Origin: Chloridium humicola
Taxonomy: Eukaryota > Ascomycota > Sordariomycetes > Chaetosphaeriales > Chaetosphaeriaceae
Reading direction: 5' to 3'
Length of the DNA stretch: 64,000 bases
Assembly (NCBI GenBank): GCA_027569505.1
Contig: JAPDFF010000012.1
Location: 248,001 to 312,000, forward strand
The position numbers and the translations under genes were made by a program. The notes beneath the pieces were generated by a model. That model saw only the letters and a list, made by a program, of their open reading frames with translations, ran no database searches and had not been told where the DNA came from. This document shows positions 1-10,442 of the stretch, one piece after another (the first letter of the stretch is position 1; the number at the start of each line of letters is the position of its first letter).

Positions 1-745
1 GCCCAGTAGACACCATCGAGGTACTGCCAGCCTTCTAGTTTGCTAAAAAGCAAGGCTCCAAGCAGAAGGTAGAACAACAGCATGATGGTCTGCAGCATCA
101 GGGTCCGCTGGCTCGGCGTGAGCATAAAGTCTTTCGGATAACGGCCGAGCTGGGCGCCGATGTACGTAACCACCATCAGGGAGGCGACCAAAAAGTACAA
201 GACCGCCGAGTAGATGCCGTAGTAAAAAGCCTGGGACCAGATGAACTCCTCGGTGGGCTCAACCATGAGCGGGCCCGCGGCGGTGGCAGCTAGGGCGATC
301 AGGGCGAGAGACGAGATGTACCAGCCAACAATGGTGACGGGCTGGGCAATGCTGAAACTGAGCCTCCGGGTCATGTTCAACAATAGAGCCATGTTGGCAA
401 AGAGGGCAAGGGCCAGCTGGATGGCGTTAATGGCGGTCAGCCAGTGCGGATCGGGGATGAAAGGAGCCACCCGGACGTCGGTTCCTGGGGGGAAGCTCTG
501 GCGCCATGGCTTTACGAGGGCGCAGATACTGAAGGCGGATGCGACTGGTCCCAGGGTGCCGGCTATCATGGGGAAGGCCGAGGAGGCGAACCACCAGCGG
601 CTGAAGTACAGAACAACGGTCAGTCACAGGTCCAAGGCACAGACAGGTCTTGCTATGTCCAAACTCACCTGGGGTCCAGATGGGCCCATTCGTTGGTTGC
701 CGGCTTCGAGGCATGCTCGTGGATCTCGCCGCTGGCGTCGTTCAT
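1..745 (-). CDS. TOK1: TOK1-type outward-rectifier potassium channel (partial, N-terminal half)
   Basis: The start codon is at 745 (an in-frame TAG lies upstream) and an intron spans 668-601 (GTGAGT...TTCAG). About 225 residues are visible before the window edge cuts the gene. Exon 2 encodes four hydrophobic helices (roughly residues 30-57, 72-97, 108-130 and 135-165), then a fifth helix leading into LEGWQYLDGVYW, the start of the first pore loop. Four helices followed by two pore modules is the TOK/YKC layout known only from fungi. The product should be a plasma-membrane K+ channel with eight membrane segments and two pores. The selectivity filter lies beyond position 1, so ion selectivity cannot be confirmed here. 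It diverges from the hydrolase gene at 1423. Confidence 0.85.
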
Positions 746-1422
746 GTTGAGCTGGGGAGACTTGAGAGAGTCAAGGGACTATTCTTCCTCCTCCGGAACC
801 TTTTGGGGTCTCTCCCGGCTACTGTCAGTGTCAGTGGGCTTTCATGGTGTATGCTCTGGGCCATGGATGTGTTCGTCTGATCTGGAGAAAATAAGTTGGA
901 AGAGAAAATGAGACAAAAGAAAGTGAGCCCAATTCCCCCAGAGGACTAATCTTTTATTCCTGACCCCCGGCAGGACAGCCTTGTGTTGGCGCGTTCTGCA
1001 GGTTTACGGAGCAGAATGTCCAGCCAAATCTAATGGAATGCTGTGCACGGTGACGTCTGTGGGCTTGAAAGGACCCCTGAACAAAGGGAGTGGATCCGAT
1101 TTGCAAGGAGATGGAAAGTCATGATTGGCTGAGCTAATTACATCTTGCTGGTTGATTGGTTGGGCACTTTGGGGTCTCGTCTCGTCTCGTTCTTTTGTTT
1201 CTCTTTGTTCATTCATCCACCAACCAACGAATCGAATCCTGTGAAGGCATCGTGAACCACTCGCAGCCGACCAGAAGTGTCAACTCTGGAGTCCCGAAGG
1301 CCACTGTGACAAAGATAGAAGGATTGATTTTTCCTCTTCACTTTTATTCCTTTTCCTTTTCCTTCTTCCAAAGCACCGGTGTCTTTGCCACCAAAAGGTC
1401 AACGGCCAGGGTGAAAAGGGAC
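746..1422. promoter_or_regulatory. Divergent intergenic region, TOK1 / hydrolase
   Basis: This holds the promoters and 5' leaders of the two divergent genes. A pyrimidine-rich tract at about 1329-1370 is typical of a fungal transcription start region for the rightward gene. I see no coding exon or RNA gene. Confidence 0.5.
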
Positions 1423-3133
1423 ATGTTCCGGTCACTCAGGTGGCTCCGCTTCCCAAGGGCATGCTTTAATCAGCCTCAAAGACTCCAGTTGAGATTATTC
1501 AGCGCCCATTCCTCGATAGAACACATCCGAGTACCATGTGCCTCTTCAGGTGACATTACTGTGAGGTGAGTTTCGCCTTCTGTTCACTGCGGCTACCTGT
1601 CTGACACAACCCAGCCTCCACAACCTCTCAAAACACGAGCCAACTACACCATTGGTCATCTACATACCACCATTCTCTCAACTTGACCCAGAACACATCA
1701 ATCCGCCATCATGCTTCGAAAACTACCCCACAGCCGTCATCAACTACAGATGGCAGGCTGTCAAGGGGGATGACCGACCAGAAATTCCCCTGTACTGGCC
1801 AACTCCCCTCCACGATGTCAGCTTCGGCTACTCCTGGATTGCCGCCAATCTCGGGTCCGGCAGCGATGGTTCTGCCGCTCCTCGCCCGGCCTATCTCTAC
1901 GGCTCCTACCTTGGCGCCGGTCTCGCTGCCAGCCTCGCCATGACCGAGGCCCACACTCCCATCCGCGGGATGCCCATGACCATCCGGGGGCTGATCGCAC
2001 ACAACGGCATCTACAACTGGACCATGTTCCTCCCAGACCACCCCCTCCACAACTTCAAACCACCAAAACCCAGAGGGAGACCACGTCTGCACCCTCTGCC
2101 CCTCCCCGATGAGAACCCAGTCCCTTTCGAGGAGGAAGGCCTCTTCACCGAACTCAAGGACCAAATACCCGGCCTCTTCTCCAACGCCTCCAACCTCTTC
2201 GACCCCTTCGCCTCCCCCTGCCTCTTCTTCCACTCACCCAACCTTCACATCCCCGAGGACTTCACCACCCCGCTCACCCCAGACACCACCTTCTCCGACG
2301 AATTCAGCGCTGCCGTTGACGCCCTGGCAAACAGCTCCCCTTCCGCAACTTCCACCTCCCACGGCTCATCCCCCTCGCCAACTCCCGAATCCGCCTCCAC
2401 CCCCTCCACGCCCGCCGAACCAGAAGAAACAGCCACCGCCCTCCTCGCCGCCGCCACCGCCCTCGCAAAACAACTCAAGCCCCCCCGCAAGGGCTACCTC
2501 GCCTTCCCTCCGCGCAACTCCACGCTCCGCATCCCTCCCACCCTGTTCCTCTACGACCGGCCCTGGAATTACTTCCCTTCCACCGGCACAACCCCCAGGG
2601 GCAGCAGCAGCAAGAGTCCCGGACATCATCAGCAAGGCCAGCGAGACAGCACGAGCAGGAATAACTTCAAAGTGCAAGCGGGTGAGCTGGCGGGGGTGAT
2701 GAGGAGGAGTTTGGGGATGTTTGAACTCAGGCAGACGGGGCCGGAGGGGTGGTGGGAGGATATGGAGGAGGGCAGGCATCATGGGGATGGGGATGGGCAG
2801 GAGAGTGGTGGGGAGGGGGGGAATGATGGAGCTCTTGGGAGTACGGTGGAAGGGGATAGGAGGAGGGAGATTGAGAAGAGGGTGCAGACGAGGGAGTTGG
2901 AGCCCGTGGTGGAGGAGGTGGGTGGGGAGATGGTTATGCTGGAGGGGGGGTTGGGGTTGGGGAGGGAGGGTGAGGAGGTGGTGAGGGAGTGGTTGGAGGA
3001 GAGGGTGGATGAGGACTTTGGGGAGGAGGGGGAGCGGAGGGAGGGTGATGGGAGTGTGGTGAGAGATACTTGTTTGAAGTCGAGTTGTGTGAAATCGCCT
3101 GTGTCTCCCGCTTCCCAGCAGACCTGGGGGTGA
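1423..3133 (+). CDS. Alpha/beta-hydrolase-fold-like protein with mitochondrial-type presequence
   Basis: Exon 1 is 1423-1565 and exon 2 is 1615-3133 (intron GTGAGT...CCCAG); the product is 553 aa. The join gives ITVSLHNLSKHEPTTPLVIYIPPFS, which reads smoothly across the splice. The first ~30 residues are rich in Arg and Leu with no acidic residue, like a mitochondrial presequence. The core (about 48-230) has the start of an alpha/beta-hydrolase: a VIYIPPFS strand, a substrate-side segment, and a YGSYLGAGLA elbow near residue 145 that resembles but does not match GxSxG. From about 260 the chain is Ser/Pro- then Glu/Gly-rich and looks disordered. The hydrolase assignment is an inference from fold-like motifs, and catalysis is uncertain. 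Confidence 0.7.
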
Positions 3134-3678
3134 CAGCAGGGCGAGGGCCGAAGGAGACGGAAGTGCCCACACCTTGAACATATGTGAGAATTCGCCGCCA
3201 CCATTATTAGTGCAAGATTTTGATATCACTCAGCAATCCAGAGAGAAACAGCTCAAAGTTGAGGACCTTGGTTGTTTACAGGACCAGGGGTAGCTCAGGG
3301 TCGTGAAGTGGGTCCTGGACCTCCGTTCTTCGGCGCGTGCAGCAGTCTTTGTTCGGAATTGACTCCGAACGCTGTGCCAAATGCTTGATGGATGTTTTTT
3401 TATTTTCGTTCCCTCGAGTGAGATTTAGAAGCCACAATTTCATTCTACACTTCTCCAGAAAGGCGAACCTCGGTCCGAATAATTGAGACCTCCGTTGCCG
3501 GGAAGGTGCAAGACGAGAACTTCCAGCCATTGTGGAGGCGACAACTGCCCCCCACACTGAGACAACGTCAGGGCAATTGCATCACAACTCCGGGTGCGGG
3601 GAAATCCACCACAAGCAAGAGCAACTCTGAAAAGCGAGCTAATAAAAGCGACAACATTTATTGACTTGTGACACATAA
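3134..3678. other. Intergenic, hydrolase 3' flank and MET22 promoter
   Basis: No convincing gene is present. Reading frames here lack coding character or splice support. It serves as the 3' end of the hydrolase gene and the promoter of the phosphatase gene. Confidence 0.5.
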
Positions 3679-4977
3679 ATGACCTCCTCTAAAAACTCTT
3701 CCACCAGGTCCAACCCCAAATTCCATCTCCAATTCACCTCCCTCCTGTTCCTCACCATCGCCCTCATTCTGGGCCTGCTCACCACCACAATTCCACCTTT
3801 GACCACCACCACCACCACCCGGCTCGGCCACCTCCTCGGCCACCTCCGCCGCCCTTTCACCACCACCCCTTTCACCACCACAACAACCACCACCCCATTC
3901 ACCACCGGTACCACCGCCAAAATGACTACCCTCTATGCCCGCGAACTCGAAATCGCCCTCCTGGCCGTGCAACGCGCCTCTATCCTCACCAAGCGCGTCT
4001 TCCTCGAGACCTCCAAAGGCACCGTCTCCAAAGACGATGCCTCCCCGGTAACCATCGGCGACTTCGGCGCGCAAGCGCTCATCATCTCTGCCCTGCGCCA
4101 CAACTTCCCGCGCGACGCTATCGTCGCCGAGGAGGAGGCTGCGCAGTTGCGGGCGGATGGGAAGTTGAGGGAGAGGATTTGGGAGCTTGTGAAAAGCACG
4201 AAACTGGAGGATGTTGTTGTGGAGGGGGAGTTGGGGGGTGGGGTGAAGGATGTGGAGGGGATGTTGGAGGTTTTGGATCTTGGGAGGAGCGAGGGGGGGA
4301 GGAAGGGACGGGTGTGGACGATTGATCCGATTGATGGGACGAAGGGGTTTTTGAGGGGGGGGCAGTATGCGGTGGCGCTGGCGTTGGTGGAGGATGGTGA
4401 TGTGAAGGTGGGGGTGTTGGGGTGCCCAAATTTGCCGGTGGATGATAAGGCGGAGTTGACGGCGGAGGTTGGGGAGGGGGAGGAGGGAAGGGGCGTGATT
4501 TTCTCGGCGGTGAAAGGGCAGGGCGCGATGAGCAGGCCGTTGGGGAAGGGGGGGTTGTTTGAGGGCGTGAAGATTCATATGAAGGAGATTAAGGATATGG
4601 CGAACGCGAGCTTCTGCGAGAGTGTGGAGGCGGGTCACTCGAACCAGTCCGAGGCGGCGCAAATCGCGAAGAAGTTGGGGATTACGAAGCCGAGTGTCAG
4701 GATGGACTCGCAGGCCAAGTATGGTTCGATTGCCAGGGGCGCGGGAGATATCTATCTGCGCCTGCCGACGTCGAAGACGTACCAGGAGAAGATCTGGGAC
4801 CATGCGGGTGGCGATCTCATTGTCAGGGAGGCCGGCGGCCAGGTCACGGATACCAAGGGCAACCGGCTGGACTTCGGGGTGGGCAGGACGCTGGCCACCA
4901 ACAGCGGTGTGATTGCGGCCCCCGCGGCCGTCCACGGTCAGGTTCTCAAGGCGGTTCAGGAGGTCCTCAAGTTGTAA
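3679..4977 (+). CDS. MET22: 3'(2'),5'-bisphosphate nucleotidase (PAP phosphatase)
   Basis: This enzyme removes the 3' phosphate from PAP and PAPS, the inhibitory by-product of sulfate assimilation, and belongs to the Li+/Na+-sensitive Mg2+-dependent phosphatases (HAL2/MET22). The reading frame has no intron. Family motifs are visible: VAEEEA (metal-binding Glu), WTIDPIDGTKGFLRGGQYA (the DPIDGT signature) and WDHAGGDLIVREAGGQVTD near the C-terminus. The family normally begins near YARELEIALLAVQ, which matches the internal ATG at 3922. The ATG at 3679 adds 81 residues: a hydrophobic stretch (about 19-37) and a Thr-rich repeat. Either start is possible, with 432 aa or 351 aa. It converges with the uL6m gene 109 bp away. 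Confidence 0.92.
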   Translation: MTSSKNSSTRSNPKFHLQFTSLLFLTIALILGLLTTTIPPLTTTTTTRLGHLLGHLRRPFTTTPFTTTTTTTPFTTGTTAKMTTLYARELEIALLAVQRASILTKRVFLETSKGTVSKDDASPVTIGDFGAQALIISALRHNFPRDAIVAEEEAAQLRADGKLRERIWELVKSTKLEDVVVEGELGGGVKDVEGMLEVLDLGRSEGGRKGRVWTIDPIDGTKGFLRGGQYAVALALVEDGDVKVGVLGCPNLPVDDKAELTAEVGEGEEGRGVIFSAVKGQGAMSRPLGKGGLFEGVKIHMKEIKDMANASFCESVEAGHSNQSEAAQIAKKLGITKPSVRMDSQAKYGSIARGAGDIYLRLPTSKTYQEKIWDHAGGDLIVREAGGQVTDTKGNRLDFGVGRTLATNSGVIAAPAAVHGQVLKAVQEVLKL

Positions 4978-5085
4978 ACACGCTGTCTATGCATTGCAGC
5001 GCCCAATAATATACATATCTATGGCAGAGAAAACGGCGGCGAAAAATACACCAGCTAGACATACACACGCCCACTCGCGAGCCCT

Positions 5086-5971
5086 CTATTTGATCTTCTT
5101 CTGCTTCAGCTTGATAGTCTCGTCGTTGATGAAGATGCCCTTGCCCTTGTACGGCTCGGGGCGTCTCCACGCGCGGATGTGGGCGGCGAACTGCATGATC
5201 TTCTCCTTGTCGATGCCCTCGAGCAGCACTCTTGTCGGCTGCGGCGCGCTGGCCTTCATGCCCTCGGGCAGGCCCATCTCGACCGGGTGCGAGAAACCCA
5301 GCTTGAGGCACACGAACTGCTGGCCCGGGTACTGCTCCTTGGACGGGCGCGGCTCGACCGTCGCGCGGTAACCGATGCCGACGAGGCGCAGCACGGCCGT
5401 GTGTCCTTCTGATACACCCATAATGTAGTTGTTGAGGTACGACCATGTGGTGCCTGTAGTTTGTTAGTCAATTGGCCCCCGTAGGTGTCGCCAGAGGGTA
5501 TTCCATACCCCACATCTCCCGCTGATTCCTCTGCTCCCGGTCCTTCACACTGAGAGACACCCTCCTTCCCTCGGTGTCATGGTCGAGCTCGACATAGTCC
5601 GGGATCTCGAGCTCAAGCTCTCCTACACACCAGTCAGCCCCCCAGCACTCCCACCCCTAGTGTGCAGTTCACCCACCCAAAGGCCCCTTAATCCCAACCT
5701 TGCGCTTGTACGTCCGCAGATACGTCGTCATGTCCTTCTTGGTAAACAGCTCACCGATCGTGAGCTCCACCCCCGGCGGGATCGAGAGGGGGGTGCGGCC
5801 GAGCTTGGACTGTTGCGTCGTCGTCGCGGAGAAGGCTCGCCGTGCCGGGGAGGGGGCCGAGGTGGTTGCCTGGAAGGCTGGGACGAGGAAGCCCGGGAGT
5901 GTGACGGTTGAGGAGGGGGCGGAGGCGAGGGCCCGCTGCAGGGCCTGCCTGCCTGTCCTGGGGGCGAGCAT
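5086..5971 (-). CDS. MRPL6: Mitochondrial large-subunit ribosomal protein uL6m
   Basis: Three exons: 5971-5677, 5622-5509 and 5453-5086, giving 258 aa. Both introns have GT-AG ends, and the joins (GIKGPLGELELEIPD and REMWGTTWSYLNNYIMGVSEG) keep the L6 fold in frame. The first ~55 residues are Arg/Ala/Ser-rich, a likely mitochondrial presequence. The conserved L6 N-half starts at LGRTPLSIPPGVEL, and the C-terminal HIRAWRRPEPYKGKGI is the uL6 signature. It acts in the mitoribosomal large subunit near the GTPase-associated region. Its promoter region faces that of KAR5. Confidence 0.92.
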
Positions 5972-6939
5972 CGTGGGTGAGGGTGAGGGGGGGAAGGGAC
6001 GGGGTCGCGACGCGGTATGGGGGCGTGGTTGAGATGCTGCGGCCGGCGCTGGAAAAAGATGGATTGGGGGCAGGGGACTGGCGGGTGGTTCCGCTGGGTG
6101 GGGCGGGAGGGCTTAGTCAGCTGGCAGGGGTCTGGTGTCTGGTGGTGCAAGGGGTTGTCAACATTCGACCTCTGACCTCACAACATCAAGGAGAAGGCTC
6201 GTTCAACTCATCAAGACAACAGACAACCCAAGTTTCGCAATTTACCTCAATTTTTTTACCAAAGTGTGGTGTGGGATAATTTGTGATTTTGATTGTTGCC
6301 CTGAGGTTGTCTTGTCAGACCTTCTGGTGAACGGCCTTTTAGGCCCTTCACCACTCCCAACTGGCGGTTCACATTCGTGGCACAAGAATCATAGTTCAGG
6401 GTCTATTATGAGTTCATAGGTTGACATAGGGCCTCGCCACATAAAATCCAATGACAATTGTCTCTTGGGCCGCCTCAATTCAGATAACCGTTCAGATAAG
6501 CTCCAGTTGTTTTGTGTTCCTCGACCAGCCTCAGGCTCGAAAAGCTCACCTGTTGTAGACGGCGGCCCTGATTACCCCGGAGTCCGTGAGTAGGACGATT
6601 TGAGTCTCTAACAGGCCCAGTTACAGCTCAAGTTGACTCAAGACTCAAGCATCACGAAAGCAAAACCGCCAACTTCCGACTTCGCCTCCAACGACACCAC
6701 AATTGCTCCTTCCTTTCCTGTCATCATGGCTACCGGGCACCTTCCCCAACTTATCTTCTACGCAGTCGCACCTTTTTCTTCTTCTTTCTTCAACACCACT
6801 AGTTAACTCAGAACACTCTCGGCTTCTCGCATCACCACTTATCCCAACTCTCCAGACAAGTCGCCATCTCTTCCTCACTGATGGTCTCAAAGAGATCACA
6901 TCACTCGCACTTAGGCCAGATCCATCCCGCGACATCAAC
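5972..6939. promoter_or_regulatory. Divergent intergenic region, uL6m / KAR5
   Basis: This contains the two promoters and leaders. The part next to uL6m is G-rich on the plus strand; the part next to KAR5 is pyrimidine-rich. I see no coding exon or RNA gene. Confidence 0.5.
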
Positions 6940-8524
6940 ATGCAGGCCATCCTACTCTTCCTGGCCCTCTGGGCGCCTGCCATAAGCGCTATCGCCTGGA
7001 GAAATGATCGGAGAGCAGCACTCGGTAGGAACCCCTCGACCCTCACTCTCTAAACCAAGCTAATCCTCCCGCAGTCCAACCCAACTCAGACAAGCCCTCC
7101 GACCTGCTCCAAAATTCCCGTCTCCCCAACATCTACGCCGTCGCGCTCACCGAGCTCCAAGAACTCGAGACCGAACCGCTCTGCCACCGCGTCGCCGCCC
7201 GGCTGCTCGTCAACAACTGCCAGCTGGTGGACGGCAAAGACGAGGCGACCATTCTGACCGACAGCGGTCGGCAGGTCCGTGACTTTGTCGACTCGTACGC
7301 GGCGAGCTTGGCTATTTGTGACCTTGAGCGGGGGAGGTTTGCGATTCCGAAAGAGTGCGCCAAATTTCGCGAACCGTCGCTGAGCCAGATTGCGATTCGC
7401 GATGAGGCGCGGCTGCATGTGAGCCCCGGGGAGATTGGGCTCTGTCTTTCCGCGCTGGCGGCGTCGGATGCTGCGTGGAGTACGTGGGTGAGCTATCGCC
7501 ATAAGGCGTTGAGGTTCTGTGAAGCGGCGAGGGCGGATAACGAGAAGGGTAAACCCTCTTGAGATGATGTGCTAAGGTCTCGCTGACAATTGTGTAGCTC
7601 AGAACATCTTGCTCTACCAACGCCTGACCAAAATCATCTCCCGACTGACCGATGGTGTTGAGGCGGAGCTACAGAAGCGGATGGATGATCTCGACAACCG
7701 CGCCCGGCAATCGGTCGAGAAGCTGGAGCAGCTCTCGCCACAGATTGGGCGTCTGAGCGAAGGGCTGGCGAGAATGGAGAGCTACCTTGCCAGCGATCTG
7801 GACCTGGCACTGAAGAAGTCGTCCGAATCCGCTCGCGACGGGCTCCAACACGCGGAGAACTTGCAACAACTGCTGGGCGTCTTGCTCTCCAACGTTCTTG
7901 AAAGCAACTCTCAGCTGGCCTTTGCCCACGAGCAGTCGCTTCAGCAGGCCTCGCAGAGGGTGAACGATGACATGGGTGCCCTGATGGCAGTGGTCTCGAC
8001 AGCCATTGCCTCGTCCAACTCTCTTTCGCAGCAGATAGTGCGTCCTCCACGAGAATCACCTCACTTGCCTTCCAGCTAACTCGTCCCAGCAATTCACAAG
8101 CCAGCAGGCCTCCGTGCTCGCCCAACGCCAAGACCAAGTCGAGCAAAGCATGGACCGCCTGGCCACTGCAACTGAGACGCTCTCCACGAAACTCGAAGGC
8201 CACTCAAGCATGCTGAAGCAAGCCAACAACATCACCAACGACATCCTCGACGCCCTCGAAGGGACCGCTGCCGCAGCATCCTCGCTCAACGACTCTTTCT
8301 TCATGCGCGCAACAACTCGAAGCTGGTGGCCCTTCGTTATCTTCCCCACAGCTTCTCTCGTCATGGGATCGTACGGGCTTCCGCCATCCATCGTTCGGAA
8401 TATTGGGCTCCTCGCGTTTGGGGAGGCGGTCGGTTTCGTGGTTTCGTCGTATGAGCAGATTACGACTACGCTCTTTGGTTTCTCGGAGATGATGGCAGCA
8501 AACGCGACGGCATCCGCGCTCTGA
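6940..8524 (+). CDS. KAR5: Nuclear fusion protein KAR5/Tht1-like
   Basis: Four exons: 6940-7024, 7075-7548, 7598-8037 and 8090-8524; 477 aa. All junctions are GT-AG and keep frame. The product starts with a signal peptide (MQAILLFLALWAPAISA). A conserved Cys-rich lumenal segment follows (CHRVAARLLVNNC at about 60-70), then a long helical stretch full of Gln, Glu and Leu that should form coiled coil. Near the C-terminus are two hydrophobic segments (WWPFVIFPTASLVMG and NIGLLAFGEAVGFVV). This order matches Kar5/Tht1/GEX1 proteins of the nuclear envelope and ER, which drive nuclear membrane fusion during karyogamy. In a filamentous fungus it is expected to act in the sexual cycle. Confidence 0.85.
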
Positions 8525-9120
8525 TGGTTGATGCATTGCACTCGTTATTTTCTTCTTATCTTTAGGGTCATAGATAGCTGGAGCAGGGCGTTCGGTTCAC
8601 ATGGGGTTTCAGGCCATGACTTATCTGGGGATTTTGGGGGGGGGGGGGGGGGGATGAGACGCAAGCAGGATCTTGAGCTTCTCGTTTAGCCATATACGGG
8701 GTGGCGTCATCTGGTAGCTTTGATGCAGAGATAGAATCTTGATACCCAGATTTGCCTTCAAAGCTGCTGCATTTTTTGAGATGACGAAGTTCCAGGCTTT
8801 AACCGCAGCAATATTTGATGGATCATGGTTGCCAGGAGAGGGAAGACAGTTGCAGTGAGTTCTGCAATACCTAAGAAGTTACAGCAAAATACTGACCTCA
8901 AACCAAGTCAACACCTTGACCAGAGTAACAATCAATTGCATCACCGAGACAGTGAGTCACTGGCCATTCTCGCAACACCTTAAATTGGAACAGACGAGTC
9001 TGGTTGTCTCGCCTCTGCAACGCATGCAGGCTGCCTGCATAACACACACCGCCGTGTTGCGAATTTCTCAAAAAACAACCCTGAACCATCCACAACCTCC
9101 ATCCATCCATCCAACCCACC
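8525..9120. other. Intergenic, KAR5 3' flank
   Basis: No gene is seen. It includes an 18-base G run at 8636-8653. Confidence 0.5.
8636..8653. repeat. Homopolymer G tract
   Basis: Eighteen consecutive G on the plus strand, downstream of KAR5. It is length-variable by nature and its exact length may be an assembly artefact. Confidence 0.8.
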
Positions 9121-9933
9121 ATGGAAATTATCCAATCCACAGAATGTTTGAGAACTACCGACGGGAATTTCAAGTTCGATCACGTTGAAGCGATCATCCG
9201 AAACGGCTCAGACTATTACCTCGCTAAATGGAACGACCGGCGCAACCCACCCACAGATCTCTCTGCTCTTGATCTGGATTAAGTCCAACTGTTCGACACA
9301 ACCCGTGGCCCACCAATCCAACCAGCCTGGACTATATTCTCCCCACCACAACTACATGAAGAGGAATATTACCTCAAAACCCCCCGGCTCTCCGACTACG
9401 CATCTCTACCGGGCGAGCTAGAAGAGCGGATGAGTCGTGAGATCGAGGCGTATGAGATCCTGAGACAGCATCCGCATCCAAATATCGCCGTGTCCTACGG
9501 CTGTCAAGAAACCAACGGGCGTGTGACGGGGTTGTATTTCCAGAAATATCGAAAGACGCTCAGGGAAGTGGTCGACCCAGGCAGCTGGAACAAGCAGCAT
9601 TTTGTCGAGGGCGGTCGGGAGTTTGTTACGAAGAAGATTGTTGAGGGGTTGGATGGGTTGAGGAAGGGGGTTAGGCATTTGCATGGGTTGGGGTTGGTGC
9701 ATAACGATGTGTGTCCGGGGAATGTGATGGTTGGTGGGTAGGGGGGGATGGTGTTGATTGACTTTGATAGTTGTAGAAGGGTGGGAGAGGGGATTAGGGA
9801 GACGGGGGTGAAGAGGACGGTGGGGTGGCATGAGATGGGGGTCGAGGTTTCGGTGGAGGGAAATGATCTTGATGCGTTTGAGGAGATTAAGACGTGGCTG
9901 GCTGGGAGGGTGGATGAGTTCAGGTTTGAGTAA
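9121..9933 (+). pseudogene. Protein-kinase-like pseudogene with two in-frame stops
   Basis: One frame runs from ATG 9121 to TAA 9931-9933 but is interrupted by TAA at 9280-9282 and TAG at 9739-9741. The three pieces are collinear and in the same frame. The middle piece has REIEAYEILRQHPHPNIA, like the kinase alphaC region, then HLHGLGLVHNDVCPGNVMV, a catalytic loop with HND in place of HRD. After the second stop comes VLIDFDS in place of the DFG motif. No GT-AG pair of normal size removes either stop. The frame is otherwise intact, so the damage is recent or the gene is read through. It would be about 270 aa and resembles short fungal kinase-like proteins; substrate unknown. Confidence 0.75.
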
Positions 9934-10442
9934 AGGGGGAAGCTTTGTGAAAGGGTTGTGGCAGGGGCATTGGCTACTGTCATGGCATCTTCACCCATTC
10001 CCAGATAATATCTGACATGATATAGTGACGGTCAAAAAGTTAGGTCTCTTCGCCGAAATTACACCAAAACACACGTAATACACTACACATTTTCCAACTC
10101 AGAACTATTTTTAGAAAACAAATAGAAAAGAAGACAAAATGTTTTGGAAGAAAAAGATTGGTTTGGATTTAGTCGTGTTGCCTTTTTCTTATGTTTTCAG
10201 GAACCGGTACCTATTGGAAGACGACACACCTCGGCTCCCTTACAATTCTCATACAAAATATGGAAAACAAGAGTGACCCAACTTTTTGATCGTCATTTTA
10301 TGGTTCTTCGATAGCACATCAACTTCATCATGGTATCAACATAGCCTCTACTCCTAGATTCTTGGAGGACTACAACTGATCGCTGGCACCATCACTCATG
10401 GAACGCCAGCCACCACACCCCCCCCCCCCCCCCCCCTCCTCC
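9934..10442. other. AT-rich intergenic stretch
   Basis: No gene is seen. The stretch is AT-rich compared with its neighbours and ends in a 19-base C run at 10418-10436, just beyond the stop codon of the muconate cyclase gene. Confidence 0.5.
10418..10436. repeat. Homopolymer C tract
   Basis: Nineteen consecutive C on the plus strand, seven bases beyond the stop codon of the muconate cyclase gene and thus probably in its 3' UTR. Confidence 0.8.

Noticed and set aside
1709..2490. Long minus-strand frames inside the hydrolase gene
   Set aside because: They mirror the GC-rich plus-strand exon and have no domains; the plus frame has the presequence, splice support and hydrolase motifs.
3658..4935. 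425-codon minus-strand frame opposite MET22
   Set aside because: Low-complexity His/Arg/Pro translation that is a shadow of a clear enzyme on the other strand.
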